Source: Shewanella sp. c952 (lineage in GTDB: Bacteria > Pseudomonadota > Gammaproteobacteria > Enterobacterales > Shewanellaceae). From it: 64,000 nucleotides of DNA. Positions 41,032 to 50,104 of this stretch are shown here, piece by piece. The stretch lies in contig NZ_BPEW01000015.1 in NCBI RefSeq assembly GCF_019654975.1, forward strand, positions 40,198-104,197, in the 5' to 3' direction. Position 1 is the first letter of the stretch. Each line of letters opens with the position of its first letter. The position numbers were made by a program, and so were the translations under genes. The notes beneath the pieces are model-generated. The model saw only the letters and a program-made list of their open reading frames with translations, was not told the origin of the DNA and did no database searches.

Positions 41032-42216
41032 TTGTTAATGAGCTTGTTGCCTAGATTTATATTGGGCTTGTTGCTTGTCATTAGCTGCACGAGAGTCATG
41101 GCGCAGCCATTGGTTGATAGCTTGAATATCGATATTGCTGCGACGTCACGTTATTATTTTGAGTCGACCCAAACTCCAAAGATTAATATTGACGACTTAG
41201 CCTATGGTACTCGCGGTGAACTGCAGGTATCTCACCGTTTTGGCGTGGTTAAGTTTGATGCTAAGCTTTTTGCTAATTGGGATAGTGCCGATGACCATCG
41301 TCGTTATACTGATATCCGCCAAGCAAAGCTCTCTGGTCGATGGGGCAATTTTAGTGCTGCTGCCGGCATGGATACTTTTTTTTGGGGAGTATCTGAGTCA
41401 ATAAATCTTGTGAATGTGATTAATCAGTCAGACATAAGAGAAAGTCTAGACAACAAAGTGAAGCAGGGACAGACCTTTGCCTCATTGAGCTATCGGTTAG
41501 ATGCTGGGGAAGTAGGGCTTTATTTTTTGCCCGCTTTTAGCGCTCGTGAGTTTCCACTTCGCCCAGCTTATGGTTTACCTATTTCTGATGTTGAACGTTA
41601 TGAAGATAATGATAAAAACGGAGGCATTGCTGCTCGCGGCCTGTTTTACGTCGATGAATTCGAGTTTGCCCTTGGTTATTTTAGCGGTACTCGACGAGAT
41701 CCACTCTTGGTGCGACATCCTCAAGCGAGTGAACTGACACCTTTCTATATTCAAACTGAAAACCTACTTTTTGATGCGGTCTATCTCTCCGACTCGCTAA
41801 CTTATAAGTGGGAGTTTAAAACTGGTCGTGAACTCGGTAGTGGTTTTGTCGCCAGCAATATAGGGCTTGAATACCCTGTCTATGCAGTTGAAGAGATATT
41901 GCAAGAGTGGGTGGTTATTGCTGAATATGTATTTGATGATCGTGGGGACCGAGCCGAGTCTCATGGGGATAACGACCTTTTTATAGGTACTAAATTTGAG
42001 TTTGCTGAGAACGCTGCCCAGTTAAGATTGTTATATAGCTATGATATGGACAATGCTAGCCAGTACGCTGAGGCAAGTTGCCAGTATCGATTAAATGATT
42101 TTCTGCGTATTAAAGCCAAAGTTATGGGGGTGTTGTCAGCCACAGAAGAGGCAAAACGTTTATATGCTCTAAAAAATGAGGAGTTTGTTAAGTTTAGTAT
42201 TCATTACGCTTTTTAA
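41032..42216 (+). CDS. Outer-membrane beta-barrel protein
   Basis: The product is about 394 aa (TTG at 41032, eight bases after AGGGG; ATG at 41038 is the alternative) and has a signal peptide ending around VMAQP. The rest shows alternating aromatic/polar strands (for example SRYYFEST, AGEVGLYFLP, EFEFALGYFSG, ASCQYRLNDFLRIKAKV) and ends in SIHYAF, the C-terminal Phe signal recognised by the Bam machine. It resembles the porin-like partner of MMPL/LolA-like genes (DUF1302-type). It completes the predicted path from the cytoplasm to the outer membrane. Confidence 0.82.
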   Translation: MLMSLLPRFILGLLLVISCTRVMAQPLVDSLNIDIAATSRYYFESTQTPKINIDDLAYGTRGELQVSHRFGVVKFDAKLFANWDSADDHRRYTDIRQAKLSGRWGNFSAAAGMDTFFWGVSESINLVNVINQSDIRESLDNKVKQGQTFASLSYRLDAGEVGLYFLPAFSAREFPLRPAYGLPISDVERYEDNDKNGGIAARGLFYVDEFEFALGYFSGTRRDPLLVRHPQASELTPFYIQTENLLFDAVYLSDSLTYKWEFKTGRELGSGFVASNIGLEYPVYAVEEILQEWVVIAEYVFDDRGDRAESHGDNDLFIGTKFEFAENAAQLRLLYSYDMDNASQYAEASCQYRLNDFLRIKAKVMGVLSATEEAKRLYALKNEEFVKFSIHYAF

Positions 42217-42349
42217 TTTGAGCTTTCTGCAGGGATTTCTTTACAGAAATGCAGGCTCTTCCCGCCGTGACAAATCTAGAGTTTTACCTACCTTATGATA
42301 GACTGAGTCAACGTTGATATTTAGCTATAAAATAATAAGGTAAACGACC

Positions 42350-43672
42350 ATGGAACAGCTAGCGCATCTTTATCACGACCACATTAGCGAGCTAAACCGT
42401 CGCGTCGCTGATATCACTTCTCGTGAAAATCTGTCCGGTCTAGTTATCCACTCAGGCCAACCCCATAGGCAGTTTTTAGATGATATGGACTATCCATTCA
42501 AGGTTAACCCTCACTTTAAGGCTTGGTTACCGGTGATCGATAACCCTAACTCTTGGTTAGTTGTTAATGGTCGTGATAAACCGACGCTTATTTTTTACCG
42601 TCCAGTTGATTTTTGGCATAAAGTGGCTGATGAACCCACAGAATTTTGGGCCGAATATGTCGATATCAAATACCTAACAAAAGCTGATAAAGTTGCGGAG
42701 TTTTTACCCGCAAATATTGATGATTGGGCCTATATTGGTGAGCATTTAGATGTTGCAGATGTATTAGGTTTTAACCGACGCAATCCTGATTCGGTATTGA
42801 GTTACCTTAATTATCACCGAGCGGATAAAACCGCTTATGAACTAGCTTGTATGCGCAAGTCGAATAGTATCGCGGTGACCGGTCATCAAGCAGCGAAAAC
42901 GGCTTTCTATAATGGCGCCAGTGAATTCGAGATCCTTCAAGTCTATCTAAGTGCTATCTCTCAGAGTGAAAACCAAGTGCCATATAGCAGTATTGTGGCG
43001 TTAAATGAAAATGCCGCGATATTGCACTACACCGCGCTAGAGCAGACATCACCGCCACAGAGGCTTTCATTTTTGATTGATGCAGGCGCTAACTTTCATG
43101 GTTACGCTTCCGACATCACCCGCAGCTACGCATTCGAAAAAAACATTTTTGATGATCTTATCACTGCCATGGATAGCATGCAGTTACAGATAATTGCGAT
43201 GATGAAACCTGGCGTTAGTTACGTTGACCTGCATGTCGCGACACATCATAAATTGGCGCAAATATTGATTGATTTTGATATCGCAACCGGTGATGCAGCA
43301 GGATTGGTAGAACAGGGGATCACCAGTGCTTTCTTCCCTCATGGCCTTGGGCATATGTTAGGGCTACAGGTGCACGACATGGGTGGCTTCCTTGCTGATG
43401 AAAAGGGGACTCATATCGCCTCGCCAGATGCACACCCATTTTTACGCTGCACTCGAACACTCGCTGAGAATCAAGTATTGACCATTGAGCCAGGTGTTTA
43501 CATTATCGATTCATTGTTGGCCGAGCTAAAGCAAGACAATCGTCAACAGCAAGTCAATTGGAGTACCGTTGATATCTTGCGTCCATTTGGCGGTATTCGT
43601 ATTGAAGACAATGTCATTGTGCACAGCGATAGAACTGAAAATATGACTCGGAACTTTGGCCTTAATCGCTAA
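42350..43672 (+). CDS. pepQ: Xaa-Pro dipeptidase PepQ
   Basis: PepQ hydrolyses dipeptides with C-terminal proline. The 440-aa product matches E. coli PepQ (443 aa). It has [29 protein letters not shown] at the N-terminus and the M24 metal-binding core [55 protein letters not shown] and [11 protein letters not shown]. In enterobacteria it lies directly beside fadB; here the nine-gene operon and its regulator stand between the two. Confidence 0.97.
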   Translation: MEQLAHLYHDHISELNRRVADITSRENLSGLVIHSGQPHRQFLDDMDYPFKVNPHFKAWLPVIDNPNSWLVVNGRDKPTLIFYRPVDFWHKVADEPTEFWAEYVDIKYLTKADKVAEFLPANIDDWAYIGEHLDVADVLGFNRRNPDSVLSYLNYHRADKTAYELACMRKSNSIAVTGHQAAKTAFYNGASEFEILQVYLSAISQSENQVPYSSIVALNENAAILHYTALEQTSPPQRLSFLIDAGANFHGYASDITRSYAFEKNIFDDLITAMDSMQLQIIAMMKPGVSYVDLHVATHHKLAQILIDFDIATGDAAGLVEQGITSAFFPHGLGHMLGLQVHDMGGFLADEKGTHIASPDAHPFLRCTRTLAENQVLTIEPGVYIIDSLLAELKQDNRQQQVNWSTVDILRPFGGIRIEDNVIVHSDRTENMTRNFGLNR

Positions 43673-43715
43673 AGATATGTCTCTTAAAAATGAGTAACAG
43701 AATGAGCCATTCGTT

Positions 43716-44327
43716 TTGAGCGAGAGCTACCTGATCCCCGCCGGTGACTTATTAGTCGAGGAAGAGATCAAACACAGCCGATTTATCTCTAGCATATTCC
43801 ACTGTCAGAGTGAGCTCGAGTTTAAGTGTGTACTTACTAACCTAAAGCTTGAATACCCCGGGGCCAGCCATTATTGCTATGCATTTGTTGCTGGGGCACC
43901 ATCCGATAGTATCAATATTGGCTCAAGTGATGATGGCGAACCCTCGGGGAGTGCTGGTCGACCAATGCTGGCAGCTCTGCTGGGCAGCAATATAGGTGAG
44001 GTCGGCGCTGTGGTTATCCGTTATTTCGGTGGCACTAAGTTAGGTGTTGGTGGGTTGGTACGCGCTTATAGCTCTGGCCTTAAAAAGGGATTGCCGCAGC
44101 TAGAGACTAAGCTTAAGCAGATCCGCTATCCAGGAAAGCTAGTGTGTGGTTATCATCAACTTAAAGATGTTGAGCATCTTTTTTCACGCTGTGATGTGGT
44201 TATTGCTGATAAAGTATTTACCGATAATATCAGTATTGAATTTGCCATTCCTAAACGCTTTAAAGATGAGCTAAACCTAGAGTTGGCAACCATGAGCCAA
44301 GGGCAGTTAAAAGCGCTGTTTGACTGA
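43716..44327 (+). CDS. yigZ: IMPACT/YigZ family protein
   Basis: The 203-aa product starts at TTG (an ATG at 43702 is out of frame). The family signature is EEEIKHSRFISSIFHCQS, YPGASHYCYAFV and SDDGEPSGSAGRPMLAALLGSNIGEVGAVVIRYFGGTKLGVGGLVRAYS. YigZ proteins have a YigZ-type ribosomal-S5-like fold; the function is unknown. Its order after pepQ and before trkH is that of E. coli. Confidence 0.93.
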   Translation: MSESYLIPAGDLLVEEEIKHSRFISSIFHCQSELEFKCVLTNLKLEYPGASHYCYAFVAGAPSDSINIGSSDDGEPSGSAGRPMLAALLGSNIGEVGAVVIRYFGGTKLGVGGLVRAYSSGLKKGLPQLETKLKQIRYPGKLVCGYHQLKDVEHLFSRCDVVIADKVFTDNISIEFAIPKRFKDELNLELATMSQGQLKALFD

Positions 44328-44362
44328 AGAGACTCAACTCTCGCTGAGCGAGCAAATCTTTA

Positions 44363-44379
44363 TACTTATTGTATAAGTA
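44363..44379. promoter_or_regulatory. Perfect inverted repeat upstream of trkH
   Basis: TACTTAT (44363-44369) and ATAAGTA (44373-44379) around TGT, 73 bp before trkH. It could be an operator or part of the promoter. The regulator is unknown. Confidence 0.3.
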
Positions 44380-44451
44380 AAACGATTGTGAACATTCTTA
44401 CGAAGTGTGCGAAAATGCATTTGAGCAAAAATGCGCTAGCAATGGAATCTA

Positions 44452-45909
44452 ATGCAATATAGAACAATAATAAGAATTACAGGCCTATTAATGGGGCTGT
44501 TCTCCTTGTCGCTACTTCCGCCAGCTTTGGTGGCCGTTATCTATAAAGATGGCGGCGGTATGGCATTTATACAGGCATTTGTTTTATGCCTAATTCTTGG
44601 CTTTACGCTTTGGTATCCGAATCGTCGCCACCGAAAAGACCTGCGCACTCGAGAGGGCTTCTTGCTGGTGGTACTATTTTGGGTCGTGCTTGGTTCAATT
44701 GGTGCGGTGCCATTTATTTTCTCTGGTCAACCCTCCCTCAGCCTTACCGATAGTTTCTTCGAGTCCTTTTCAGCGCTAACTACCACAGGTGCGACGGTTA
44801 TCGTTGGCTTGGATACCCTGCCAAAAGCAATCTTGTTTTATCGACACCTATTGCAGTGGCTTGGTGGTATGGGGATTATTGTGTTAGCTGTGGCAATTTT
44901 ACCTGTGTTGGGTGTCGGGGGGATGCAGTTGTATCGCGCTGAAACGCCGGGGCCGGTAAAAGACAGCAAAATGACACCGAGAATTGCCGAGACAGCTAAA
45001 GCGCTTTGGTATATCTATTTGGCATTGACAGTGGCTTGTGCAGTCGCATATTGGGCGGCCGGAATGGATGTGTTTGATGCCATTTGTCACTCGTTTTCAA
45101 CCATTGCTATTGGTGGGTTTTCAACTCACGACGCCAGTATCGGCTACTTCGATAGCCCAGCCATCAATATGATTTGTGTGGTGTTCTTATTAATTGCCGC
45201 ACTTAATTTTAGTCTGCATTTCGCCGCATTCTCACGGCGTGGCATTAACCTCAAAGTCTATTTTAAAGATGCTGAGTTTAAAGCTCTTATCGCTATTCAG
45301 CTTGGTTTAACAGCTATATGTTTTGCCACGCTTTACCATAGTGGTATTTATGATTCGCCTGAAGAAACCTTTGATTACGCATTGTTTCAAGCGGTTTCTG
45401 TCTCCACAACCGCAGGTTTTGGTACTGAGAGCTTCCATGCATGGCCGTTGTTTTTACCTATTTTGTTAATCTTTTCTAGCTTCATTGGCGGTAGTGGTGG
45501 TTCTACTGCGGGTGGTATTAAGGTGATGCGAGTTATTTTACTGCTGCTGCAAGGCTCCCGTGAACTTAAGCGATTAGTGCATCCTCGTGGTATGTTTTCG
45601 ATTCGAATAAGCGGTAAAGCGCTGCCTGATCGAGTGATTGATGCGGTGTGGGGCTTCTTCTCTGCCTATGCCTTAGTCTTTGTATTGTGCATGTTGATCT
45701 TAATGGCGATGGGCATGGATGCGATTACTGCATTTAGCGCTACGGCCGCATGTTTGAATAACCTTGGCCCCGGTTTAGGTGAAGTTGCCAGTAACTATGC
45801 CAGTATTGGTGACGGTGAAAAGTGGGTACTGTTATTTGCCATGCTATTTGGTCGCTTAGAAGTGTTTACGCTGCTGGTATTATTTACACCCACATTCTGG
45901 AAGAATTAA
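44452..45909 (+). CDS. trkH: Trk system potassium uptake protein TrkH (copy 1)
   Basis: TrkH is the membrane channel subunit of the Trk potassium uptake system, gated by TrkA. The 485-aa product matches E. coli TrkH (483 aa) and shows the four pore-loop filters: TTTGAT, TIAIGGFST, STTAGFGTE and NLGPGLG, plus the GGSGGSTAGGIKVMR segment. It follows yigZ and precedes hemG as in E. coli. A second trkH lies at 48635-50077 next to trkA. Confidence 0.95.
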   Translation: MQYRTIIRITGLLMGLFSLSLLPPALVAVIYKDGGGMAFIQAFVLCLILGFTLWYPNRRHRKDLRTREGFLLVVLFWVVLGSIGAVPFIFSGQPSLSLTDSFFESFSALTTTGATVIVGLDTLPKAILFYRHLLQWLGGMGIIVLAVAILPVLGVGGMQLYRAETPGPVKDSKMTPRIAETAKALWYIYLALTVACAVAYWAAGMDVFDAICHSFSTIAIGGFSTHDASIGYFDSPAINMICVVFLLIAALNFSLHFAAFSRRGINLKVYFKDAEFKALIAIQLGLTAICFATLYHSGIYDSPEETFDYALFQAVSVSTTAGFGTESFHAWPLFLPILLIFSSFIGGSGGSTAGGIKVMRVILLLLQGSRELKRLVHPRGMFSIRISGKALPDRVIDAVWGFFSAYALVFVLCMLILMAMGMDAITAFSATAACLNNLGPGLGEVASNYASIGDGEKWVLLFAMLFGRLEVFTLLVLFTPTFWKN

Positions 45910-45997
45910 AATTGCTGTGGCTAAGCTAGTTTTAATCATATAGCTTTACCCTAATGGTCGAGAACCATAATTTTAATCTACTAAGAGCAGGAACTGA

Positions 45998-46525
45998 ATG
46001 AGCAATACACTGGTTATCTATTCAACCGTCGATGGTCAAACCAAAGCAATTTGTGAGCAGATTAGCAAGATCAATCGACAGCTAGGTGCTACTGTCACTT
46101 TAGCCTCACTCGAGGAAGCTGAAGCCTTAGGTTTAGCTCAGTTTGATAAGATATTGGTGGCAGCAAGTATTCGATATGGTAAGCATAGACCTGAATTGTA
46201 CCAGTTTATCAATCGTCATCACGCAGTATTAGATGCAAAGAAAAATGCTTTCTTTAGCGTTAATGTTGTCGCGAGAAAGCCCGAGAAAAATACTCCAGAA
46301 ACTAATCCGTATATGAAAAAGTTTTTAGCACTTTCATTGTGGCAGCCTCAACAGCTTGGTGTGTTTGCTGGCAAGATTGATTACCCCAAATACCGTTTGT
46401 TCGATAAAGTGATGATCCGCTTTATCATGTGGATGACGAAAGGGCCAACGGATACTAGCGGTACCTTTGAATTTACCAACTGGGATAAAGTTGATGAGTT
46501 TGCTCGCAGTTTCGCCGAGCGGTAA
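45998..46525 (+). CDS. hemG: Menaquinone-dependent protoporphyrinogen IX dehydrogenase (copy 1)
   Basis: HemG oxidises protoporphyrinogen IX to protoporphyrin IX, coupled to the quinone pool. The 175-aa product has the flavodoxin-like FMN loop YSTVDGQTKAICEQI near the N-terminus, the long-chain insert FFSVNVVARKPEKNTPETNPYMKKFL, and the C-terminal KVMIRFIMWMTKGPTDTSGTFEFTNW. It follows trkH as in E. coli. A terminator separates it from the ArsR gene on the other strand. Confidence 0.95.
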   Translation: MSNTLVIYSTVDGQTKAICEQISKINRQLGATVTLASLEEAEALGLAQFDKILVAASIRYGKHRPELYQFINRHHAVLDAKKNAFFSVNVVARKPEKNTPETNPYMKKFLALSLWQPQQLGVFAGKIDYPKYRLFDKVMIRFIMWMTKGPTDTSGTFEFTNWDKVDEFARSFAER

Positions 46526-46546
46526 TCATGGATTTGCTATGAGCAT

Positions 46547-46576
46547 AAAAAAGCCTGCTATTTAGCAGGCTTTTTT
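46547..46576. terminator. Bidirectional terminator between hemG and the ArsR gene
   Basis: AAAAAAGCCTGCTA and TAGCAGGCTTTTTT form a perfect 14-bp stem with loop TT. It serves both convergent genes. Confidence 0.93.
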
Positions 46577-46606
46577 ATTATGAATGCTTTACACAATCGC
46601 TAACTA

Positions 46607-46924
46607 CTAAGCGCAGTATTTCTTATGTAGGATTGAGATAACTTCGGTCACTTGTTCATTCTTCAGGGTGTAGAACACAACCTGTGAGCTCTTACGAGTC
46701 GCAACTAAGTCTTCCGAACGTAACACCGCTAAATGCTGTGATAATGCAGACTGGCTCAATGGCACCGTTTCATTTAACTCCGTTACGCTTAACTCTTTAT
46801 CAAGTAATAAGCATAAGATCATTAATCTGTATGGGTTTGCAATTGCTTTAAGCCATTTTGCAGCACTCTCTGCATTAGTTACCATTGCACTGACATCGAT
46901 TTCTTTTTGCATACGGTTACTCAC
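46607..46924 (-). CDS. ArsR-family regulator with persulfide-sensor cysteines (YgaV/BigR/SqrR-like)
   Basis: The 105-aa product is a winged-helix ArsR protein: KWLKAIANPYRLMILCLLLDKELSVTELN, then SQSALSQHLAVLRSEDLVATRKSSQVVFYTLKN. It has one Cys in the LMILCLL helix and a second in the C-terminal KKYCA, the same positions as the Cys pair that reacts with persulfide in SqrR, BigR and YgaV. The classical arsenic-binding site is absent. It faces hemG copy 1 and is divergent from hemG copy 2, so it may control one or both; heme binding, known for some relatives, is possible. Confidence 0.82.
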   Translation of the reverse strand: MSNRMQKEIDVSAMVTNAESAAKWLKAIANPYRLMILCLLLDKELSVTELNETVPLSQSALSQHLAVLRSEDLVATRKSSQVVFYTLKNEQVTEVISILHKKYCA

Positions 46925-46936
46925 TTCATAGCCTTT

Positions 46937-46954
46937 AATTAGTTAATTCTAATT
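46937..46954. promoter_or_regulatory. Candidate ArsR operator
   Basis: AATTAG (46937-46942) and CTAATT (46949-46954) form an inverted repeat with a 6-bp spacer, 12 bp upstream of the ArsR start codon. It lies in the spacer shared with hemG copy 2. AT-rich symmetric half-sites of this sort are bound by YgaV/BigR-type regulators. Confidence 0.4.
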
Positions 46955-47110
46955 GAGTTGGTGTGATAAAACAATATACCCCTGCACTACAGGGATCTCA
47001 ATTTTTGATGTTGATAATATGAGCTATGCCTAATTTGTGATCTATTATCCTGTTAAATCCGCCATTTGCTGCAACAATGAATGCAATGTGGAATCTTGTG
47101 AGTTGGAATA

Positions 47111-47653
47111 ATGAATAAATCAGTTTTAGTTTTGTATTACTCACGTGGTGGTCATACTGCCAGAATTAGTCGAGCGATAGCCGACCGTATTGTTAGTGAA
47201 GGGCATCAGTGCGATATGATGCATATTAACGAAGCTAAGGCTGAAGGCTTGGATTGGTCGAAGTATGATGCTGTCGCGTTGGGTGCATGCGTGCTTTATG
47301 GTTCATACCATAAGTCTGTTTTTGAGTTTGTTACCGAGCATCAAGCAGAGTTTGCCGCTAAGCCATCGAGCTTTTTCAGTGTTAACGTAGTGGCGCGTAA
47401 CCCAGAAAAACGTGTACCTGAAAATAATAAGTATCTACAGAAGTTTATTGAGCTATCACCTTGGAAGCCACAAGACGTTAAAGTGATAGCCGGTAAAGTT
47501 GATTACCCATCATGGCGTTGGTACGACCGCTGGATGATTCAGTTCATTATGAAGATGACTAATGGCCCAACGGATCCGACTTCGATTATCGATTACACCG
47601 ATTGGCAAGATGTCGATGTTTACGCTGACCACTTGGTTACTTTGTCAAAATAG
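47111..47653 (+). CDS. hemG: Menaquinone-dependent protoporphyrinogen IX dehydrogenase (copy 2)
   Basis: A second HemG of 180 aa, with FMN loop YYSRGGHTARISRAI, VVARNPEKRVPENNKYLQKF and the C-terminal WMIQFIMKMTNGPTDPTSIIDYTDW. It is clearly related to the copy at 45998 but diverged, and slightly closer in length to E. coli HemG (181 aa). It is divergent from the ArsR gene and followed by a terminator, so it is a single-gene transcript. Confidence 0.95.
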   Translation: MNKSVLVLYYSRGGHTARISRAIADRIVSEGHQCDMMHINEAKAEGLDWSKYDAVALGACVLYGSYHKSVFEFVTEHQAEFAAKPSSFFSVNVVARNPEKRVPENNKYLQKFIELSPWKPQDVKVIAGKVDYPSWRWYDRWMIQFIMKMTNGPTDPTSIIDYTDWQDVDVYADHLVTLSK

Positions 47654-47670
47654 CGCGAAGTAGACAGATA

Positions 47671-47699
47671 AAACCATAGCTAAAGGCTATGGTTTTTTT
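47671..47699 (+). terminator. Rho-independent terminator after hemG copy 2
   Basis: AAACCATAGC / GCTATGGTTT stem with a short loop, followed by T7. Confidence 0.9.
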
Positions 47700-47831
47700 A
47701 TGTCTATTAATCCACATTTAGATGATCAAAATTTAATTAGTGACTTCAAAACTATCCACTCTATAATCCGCCGCCAGCATGCCATTTAGGCCTATTTGCT
47801 GGGTATTAAATTGATTGTTTAGAGGTCATTT

Positions 47832-48338
47832 ATGAGTAGTGAAATAAAGTTGCGAGCGTTAGAGCGCACCGATCTAAGGTTTATCCATCAGCTAAATAAC
47901 AACCGTACCATTATGGGCTACTGGTTCGAAGAGCCTTATGAATCGTTTGATGAACTAGAAGCGCTTTACAGTAAACATATTCACGATAAAACTGAGCGTC
48001 GTTTTATCGCAGAAGATGCTGATAAGCAAACTGTTGGTTTGGTTGAGCTAGTTGAGATAAACAGCATTCACCGTAGTGCGGAGTTCCAAATTATTATCGC
48101 TCCAGAGTACCAAGGTAAAGGCTACGCTCGAACATTAATCAATAAAGCGCTTAACTATGCGTTTACGATTTTGAATCTGCATAAGGTGTATCTGCATGTG
48201 GCGATAGAGAATGAGCGGGCGATTCACCTCTATCAGAAGTGCGGCTTTATTGAGGAAGGGCACTTAGTAAAAGAGATATTTATTAACGGCGAATATCGAG
48301 ACGTGAAACGGATGTATATTTTACAGGGCTGTGTTTAA
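47832..48338 (+). CDS. speG: Spermidine N1-acetyltransferase
   Basis: SpeG acetylates spermidine and spermine to lower polyamine toxicity. The 168-aa product matches E. coli SpeG closely: [65 protein letters not shown], the acetyl-CoA loop EYQGKGYAR, and [12 protein letters not shown]. It is monocistronic, with a decayed MITE copy directly after it. Confidence 0.92.
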   Translation: MSSEIKLRALERTDLRFIHQLNNNRTIMGYWFEEPYESFDELEALYSKHIHDKTERRFIAEDADKQTVGLVELVEINSIHRSAEFQIIIAPEYQGKGYARTLINKALNYAFTILNLHKVYLHVAIENERAIHLYQKCGFIEEGHLVKEIFINGEYRDVKRMYILQGCV

Positions 48339-48351
48339 TAACCGTCTATTT

Positions 48352-48618
48352 AGGGCACAGCAATTTATTAGCCATTTTGGCAAGACAGAGGCTATGTAGT
48401 GTAGTGATTCTCCACAAAGAGCCTTTAACGCAGAAAAAACGGCCAAGAAATGCTGTCCTTTGGGTTCGTTTCATTGCTTCTATTCTTTTATGACTAGAAT
48501 GCGTTACGAGCTTTTCGCTTAGCCGGCTAAGCGTCATCGCTCAAGTCTTGCACTAGAAGCATTATTCCTTACGGTAAAGAATTGAACAAAAACTAAGCTC
48601 GAAAGATCAACAGACCCT
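48352..48618. mobile_element. Diverged MITE-like copy (copy 2)
   Basis: The right end retains GAAAGATCAACAGACCCT (one mismatch to copy 1), and the interior shares long blocks with copy 1, such as GAAGCATTATTCCTTACGGT and TTCTCCACAAA. The left terminal repeat is degraded, and an insertion of about 19 bp is present near 48495. It lies between speG and trkH copy 2. Two short open frames inside are non-coding. Confidence 0.75.
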
Positions 48619-48634
48619 AGTAACTGTTTCAGTA

Positions 48635-50077
48635 TTAGTACTTCCAAAAACTTGGGTGGAATAGCACTGCAACGGTTAAAATCTCTAACCTGCCTAACAG
48701 CATGCCAACCGATAACGCCCATTTAGCAACATCGGGTAAAGGAGCGAAATTACCTGCAGGGCCAATGGTATCTCCCAGTCCTGGTCCAACATTGGTCACA
48801 GCAGTAATCGCACCTGTAAAGCTAGTGATAGGATCTAAACCTGTAAGTACCAGGATGATAGATAAGCCAACAATGACCAGCATAAATAACAGTATAAAGG
48901 TGACCAGTGAGCGGACGATATCATCCTTGATGATGCGGTTGTTATAGCGCTCTTTAAACACACCATTAGGATGAAATTGCTGTTTAAGTTGTTCTCTCAT
49001 TATTACGCCAGCAATTTGAAAACGGAAAATTTTAATCCCACCAGAAGTTGAGCCTGAGCAGCTACCGACGAACATTAAAAACAGGAATATGATATTGGCA
49101 ACAGCGCCCCAAGCGGAATAATCTGTGAGGCCGTAACCTGTGGTGGTAATAACAGACACAACATTAAAGCTAGCAAGGCGCAGGGCATCGATAGGTTCTA
49201 TTTCTCTGCTGCTCCATAACCACAGTGCCAGTAATGTTGAAACCAGAACGACAAACTTTAAGAAGCCTTTGACCTGGGCATCATTCCACACCTTCAATGA
49301 TTTTTGTTGCACCATATAGACAAACATTAACAGTGGTAGGCCACCTGCGAGCATAAAAGTGGTACCGACCCAATGCGCCTCTTTTGAAAAGGCTGCCATC
49401 GAACTGTCTGAAGTTGAATAGCCACCAGTTGAAAGGGTGGTCATAGCATGGTTAATCGCTTGAAACCAATTCATTCCGCTGCTGTGATAAGCCAAAAAGC
49501 AAAGAAAAGTCAGCAGGATATAAACGATGAATAGACTTTTTGCCATATGCTGGGTTCGAGGGGTGGCTTTATCGCCCCAGTCTGAAGACTCGGTCCTAAA
49601 TAGCCGCATACCACCGACGTTTAAAAATGGCAGTACCGCTACTGCCATTACAATAAAGCCTATGCCACCGAGCCACTGAAGCAGTGAACGCCAGATCAGA
49701 ATGCTGTGATCCATGGTGTCCAGGCCTGAGAGTACCGTTGAGCCAGTGGTGGTGATCCCTGACATGGTTTCAAAGAAGGCATCGGTATAGTTAATACCGT
49801 GATAAAGCGTAAAAGGTAGCGCGGCAAATAAACTAACAATGAACCAGGTGAGGCTGGTTAGCAGAAACATATCGCGGATGTTGAGATGAAGCGTCTGAGA
49901 TTGTCCTTGATGCATGCAAAAACTGGCCGCGGTGCCCGCAACCAAAGAGGAGATCATAAATGCACCCACCGTTTCTTCGCCGTAATAAAGCGCGAAAGCA
50001 CCAGGGATCAACATAAACGCGGTGAGCGTTGATAGAAAAATCCCTAGTATAAACAGCAGAGGCCGAAAGTTCAGCAT
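48635..50077 (-). CDS. trkH: Trk potassium uptake protein TrkH (copy 2)
   Basis: A second TrkH of 480 aa, with the filters TTTGST, TTLSTGGYST, ITTTGYGLT and NVGPGLG, and the GSCSGSTSGGIKIFRFQ segment. It lies 27 bp downstream of trkA on the same strand. Its closeness to trkA suggests it is the partner of that copy; copy 1 at 44452 stands apart with hemG. The two differ enough to suggest different affinity or regulation, which cannot be told from sequence. Confidence 0.94.
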   Translation of the reverse strand: MLNFRPLLFILGIFLSTLTAFMLIPGAFALYYGEETVGAFMISSLVAGTAASFCMHQGQSQTLHLNIRDMFLLTSLTWFIVSLFAALPFTLYHGINYTDAFFETMSGITTTGSTVLSGLDTMDHSILIWRSLLQWLGGIGFIVMAVAVLPFLNVGGMRLFRTESSDWGDKATPRTQHMAKSLFIVYILLTFLCFLAYHSSGMNWFQAINHAMTTLSTGGYSTSDSSMAAFSKEAHWVGTTFMLAGGLPLLMFVYMVQQKSLKVWNDAQVKGFLKFVVLVSTLLALWLWSSREIEPIDALRLASFNVVSVITTTGYGLTDYSAWGAVANIIFLFLMFVGSCSGSTSGGIKIFRFQIAGVIMREQLKQQFHPNGVFKERYNNRIIKDDIVRSLVTFILLFMLVIVGLSIILVLTGLDPITSFTGAITAVTNVGPGLGDTIGPAGNFAPLPDVAKWALSVGMLLGRLEILTVAVLFHPSFWKY

Positions 50078-50104
50078 GGTGTTAAGTTAGGCTCCAGAAC
50101 ACAT

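Noticed and set aside
32077..42216. An aryl polyene or polyketide gene cluster
   Set aside because: MMPL, LolA-like, ACP and AMP-ligase genes are shared with such clusters, but no ketosynthase, ketoreductase, dehydratase or ammonia-lyase gene is present.
48346..48722. Two short minus-strand reading frames between speG and trkH copy 2
   Set aside because: They overlap the decayed MITE copy and the end of trkH, and do not look protein-like.
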